From positions 1 through 31,822 of IMG/VR virus record IMGVR_UViG_3300022198_000611: a stretch of 31,822 nt of DNA, one strand, 5' to 3'. This document shows positions 30,303 to 31,822 of this stretch, piece by piece (within the stretch, counting starts at the first letter, position 1; every line of letters begins with the position of its first letter). This DNA comes from a virus. Below the pieces are notes generated by a model. It was given only the letters and a program-made list of their open reading frames with translations, did no database searches and had not been told where the DNA came from. The position numbers were made by a program, and so were the translations under genes.

Positions 30303-30473
30303 ATGGATGTAGATGAACACGATGTGCTAGGTTGGATTGAAGACGTAAGGAAATACAGCAAGCTGGTAGAAGCTATGTGGCCAGATGCACCCAAAGAAGT
30401 AGAAGACGCTATCGTAGAGGCTATGGGTGGTCTTGATCTGTTGGAACTGAAGCTGAAGGAGTATGTAGAATGA
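30303..30473 (+). CDS. Small acidic helical protein, unknown
   Basis: A 56-residue frame: MDVDEHDVLGWIEDVRKYSK, then LVEAMWPDAPKEVEDAIVEA and a C-terminal helix LLELKLKEYVE. Strongly acidic and helical. It starts two bases after the previous stop, with GGAGGAC inside that gene as RBS, and ends overlapping the next ATG (ATGA). No family is recognised. Confidence 0.62.
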   Translation: MDVDEHDVLGWIEDVRKYSKLVEAMWPDAPKEVEDAIVEAMGGLDLLELKLKEYVE

Positions 30474-30769
30474 ACCTGATTAAAGATCTTGAATATCTAG
30501 CCTATGACCTTCGCATCTTGAGTGCTAGGCTGAGTGAAAACAAACGTGCTGCTGACCGGGCACTCAAGAATGATGAGGATGCCGCCAGTGAGGATTGCAA
30601 CAAGACAGATCGTCTAAGCTGGCTTTTAGACAACATGGCGGATGCCTACTATGATTTTGATTGTCGTCTTGATGAGGTTAAAGAGATCGAAGAGAGATTG
30701 CTTGACCTGATCGAGAGTGTAGAATACAATGAGATTCGTAATCAAGCAGTGGAGAAGAATCATGCTTAA
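30470..30769 (+). CDS. Coiled-coil protein, unknown
   Basis: A 99-residue, charged, all-helical protein: MNLIKDLEYLAYDLRILSAR, then DCNKTDRLSWLLDNMADAYY and a C-terminal coiled coil VKEIEERLLDLIESVEYN. It overlaps the upstream stop as ATGA with AAGGAG 11 bases before. Its 3' end overlaps the next start by 8 bases. It may dimerise through the coiled coil. No function can be given. Confidence 0.62.
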   Translation: MNLIKDLEYLAYDLRILSARLSENKRAADRALKNDEDAASEDCNKTDRLSWLLDNMADAYYDFDCRLDEVKEIEERLLDLIESVEYNEIRNQAVEKNHA

Positions 30770-31016
30770 CAAAGACCAAGTTCGTGAGATACTGGAAGCT
30801 AAAGGCACTAAGATCACTACAGTAACCTTCATCAAGAAGGATGGCTCTGAGCGTGTAGTTAACGGGCTGCTAAAGCCCACTAGCAAGATCGTAGGTTCTG
30901 ATCGTGGTATGGCCCAAGGTGAAGCTATGCGTGCTCGTGGTCAGGTTCCTATCTGGGAGATCAGCAGCAAGTCGTGGAAGTGCTTTTATGCTGACAAGGT
31001 AGTGGAGATCAAATGA
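30762..31016 (+). CDS. SH3/Sm-like small phage protein (WYL_2-like)
   Basis: An 84-residue protein started at ATG 30762, preceded by GGAGAAG inside the upstream gene; a longer frame from 30729 is entirely within that gene. The body (TKITTVTFIKKDGSERVVNG, then a break, then PIWEISSKSWKCFYADKVVE) matches the WYL_2 / SH3-like barrel proteins common in phages: F-x-K-K-D-G-x-x-R near the start and a strand with W-E before the final strands. Many of these are thought to bind nucleic acid or act as small regulators, but no activity is shown. It overlaps the next gene as ATGA. Confidence 0.72.
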   Translation: MLNKDQVREILEAKGTKITTVTFIKKDGSERVVNGLLKPTSKIVGSDRGMAQGEAMRARGQVPIWEISSKSWKCFYADKVVEIK

Positions 31017-31390
31017 CATCCTTGATGTGCATGGCTGTGGCGGTTTACTTCGAGGCTCGTGGTGAGCCGCTACAGGGCCAGTATGCAGTAGCTGAGGTGG
31101 TAATGAACCGAGTTGCTGACATCCGATACCCTAATGATGTTTGTGATGTAGTTTTTGAGCACAAAGCCTTTAGCTTCACCCACGATGGAAAACCTGATCG
31201 CCTACCTAAGACTGAGGCTGGTGACAAAGCACTAGAGGTGGCCACCAACGTAATGGATGGGCTGAAGATGGGCATCACGTCCACACACTACCATGCCACC
31301 TATGTCAAACCCTACTGGACAGATCACTTTGAGCTTGACGGTATGGTTGGCCAGCACGTATTCTACACCAACAATACCAAATATAAATGA
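31013..31390 (+). CDS. SleB-type cell wall hydrolase
   Basis: A 125-residue Hydrolase_2 / SleB-family protein, a lytic transglycosylase-type fold acting on peptidoglycan. The segment MAVAVYFEARGEPLQGQYAV, then VAEVVMNRVADIRYP contains the signature Y-F-E-A-R-G-E with catalytic Glu14. Downstream are CDVVFEHKAFSFTHDGKPD and a C-terminal THYHATYVKPYWTDHFELDG with His/Tyr motifs. No signal peptide is seen. It is separate from the late M15 endolysin and is encoded on the opposite, probably early or middle, operon. The start overlaps the upstream stop as ATGA. Confidence 0.85.
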   Translation: MTSLMCMAVAVYFEARGEPLQGQYAVAEVVMNRVADIRYPNDVCDVVFEHKAFSFTHDGKPDRLPKTEAGDKALEVATNVMDGLKMGITSTHYHATYVKPYWTDHFELDGMVGQHVFYTNNTKYK

Positions 31391-31400
31391 GGCCCCCGTA

Positions 31401-31574
31401 GTGGAAAACGATCCTAGACTTATCCCCGTAGACGAAATGTGCAACCAGCTACAGCGTGACATTGACGAAATGCAATGGGAAGATCCAAATGCTGACGTGA
31501 CATTCGAGGAACGGGAACTTAAATGGTTTTTGACACTCAAGCACAAAGGCATCCTCTATGACACAACATTCTAA
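31401..31574 (+). CDS. Small acidic protein, unknown (GTG start)
   Basis: A 57-residue frame from GTG at 31401, with GAGG 8 bases upstream. It runs MENDPRLIPVDEMCNQLQRD, then IDEMQWEDPNADVTFEEREL and KWFLTLKHKGILYDTTF. An ATG at 31437 is a possible later start; frames reaching 31293 lie inside the hydrolase gene. Acidic with a helical middle. The start lies inside a partial copy of the AGTGGAAA motif. No family is recognised. Confidence 0.55.
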   Translation: MENDPRLIPVDEMCNQLQRDIDEMQWEDPNADVTFEERELKWFLTLKHKGILYDTTF

Positions 31575-31692
31575 ACGCTACTGGATTAAACCTGAGTATT
31601 CACTGGAGTGGATACCTGTAGTATCTGCTGCTGCAATGGTAGCATTTCTTAACTGGACCGAATACAAGTGCGAGGTACATACGTATGATTGA
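31558..31692 (+). CDS. Small single-TM protein, unknown
   Basis: A 44-residue frame: MTQHSKRYWIKPEYSLEWIP, then VVSAAAMVAFLNW (about residues 20-33, hydrophobic) and TEYKCEVHTYD. The basic N-terminus and short hydrophobic helix suggest an inner-membrane protein. It overlaps the previous gene by 17 bases and the ThyX start by 8. No clear RBS beyond AAAGG about 11 bases upstream. Modest confidence. Confidence 0.5.
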   Translation: MTQHSKRYWIKPEYSLEWIPVVSAAAMVAFLNWTEYKCEVHTYD

Positions 31693-31822
31693 AGCAACAT
31701 ACATCGACCACATGGGCAGTGACCTGTCTGTTGTGAACGCTGCACGGGTATCCTTTGGAAAGGGGAGTTCTTTTAGTAAGAAATGCTTCAACTGCGGAGA
31801 AAGTGCTGTCAAAAAGAGTGAT
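31685..31822 (+). CDS. thyX: ThyX-type flavin-dependent thymidylate synthase, N-terminal part (runs off the right edge)
   Basis: Forty-six codons are present: MIEATYIDHMGSDLSVVNAA, then RVSFGKGSSF and a segment SKKCFNCGESAVKKSD. The I-D-x-M-G-S-D-x-x-V-V-N-A-A-R-V-S-F pattern is the well-known ThyX N-terminus. The enzyme would methylate dUMP to dTMP using FAD and methylenetetrahydrofolate, supplying thymidine for phage DNA. C36-x2-C39 lies where most family members move straight on to a charged helix, so it may be an insertion or simply local variation. The catalytic RHRxxSxNxxSxR region lies outside the window. Confidence 0.85.
   Translation, partial: MIEATYIDHMGSDLSVVNAARVSFGKGSSFSKKCFNCGESAVKKSD

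Noticed and set aside
1-31822. tRNA genes, integrase, repressor or att sites
   Set aside because: None could be recognised by cloverleaf pattern, catalytic motifs or matching repeats; lifestyle cannot be decided from this window.

Overview
The window is part of a tailed double-stranded DNA bacteriophage genome with a siphovirus-type plan: long non-contractile tail genes, a tape-measure protein, a lambda-J-like tail tip and no sheath or contractile baseplate genes. Gene order, the style of the tail-tip proteins and a dense cluster of GANTC sites (the CcrM methylation sequence of Alphaproteobacteria) suggest an aquatic alphaproteobacterial host. The host is inferred, not shown. No integrase, repressor, tRNA or rRNA gene is visible, and both ends of the window cut genes.

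Region 1 (positions 1-26426, all minus strand, read right to left) is one tightly packed late operon. In order of transcription it holds small and large terminase, portal, a small virion protein and then an unusual block of fibre-like genes. That block is a 1091-residue fibre, a 10-blade beta-propeller, a fibre chaperone, a protein made of 23-residue repeats, a BppU-like Ig-domain protein and a 243-residue structural protein. It is followed by the prohead protease, scaffold, decoration protein, major capsid protein, head-tail connectors and tail completion protein. The tail module comes next: tail tube, tail assembly chaperones joined by a probable -1 frameshift, and tape measure. The operon ends with distal tail and hub proteins, a GNAT acetyltransferase, tail tip J, a short fibre, an M15 endolysin and the start of a holin-like membrane protein. 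Most junctions are TAATG, ATGA or a few bases.

Region 2 (26427-27203) is non-coding. It holds an imperfect inverted repeat next to terS, an AT-rich stretch, copies of two repeat families that recur about 3 kb to the right, a 12-bp palindrome and a three-copy GCTAGGGC/CTACAG array.

Region 3 (27204-29280, minus strand) is a cassette of eight small genes of mostly unknown function. It includes a Cys-rich 244-residue protein and two very small exported or membrane proteins. Six of its genes share an almost identical ribosome binding site, AGGAGTC plus exactly six bases plus ATG, each of which also creates a GANTC site.

Region 4 (29281-30156) is the divergent control region. It contains an iteron-like 61-62 bp repeat carrying TTGACA, eleven GANTC sites in about 360 bp, and five copies of a GACCCC...AGTGGAAA motif.

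Region 5 (30157-31822, plus strand) is the start of an opposing operon, probably early or middle. It holds small unknown proteins, an SH3-like WYL_2 protein, a SleB-type cell-wall hydrolase, a small membrane protein and the first 46 codons of a ThyX-type thymidylate synthase. The two repeat families are found in both control regions, so one phage or host factor may coordinate the divergent operons.
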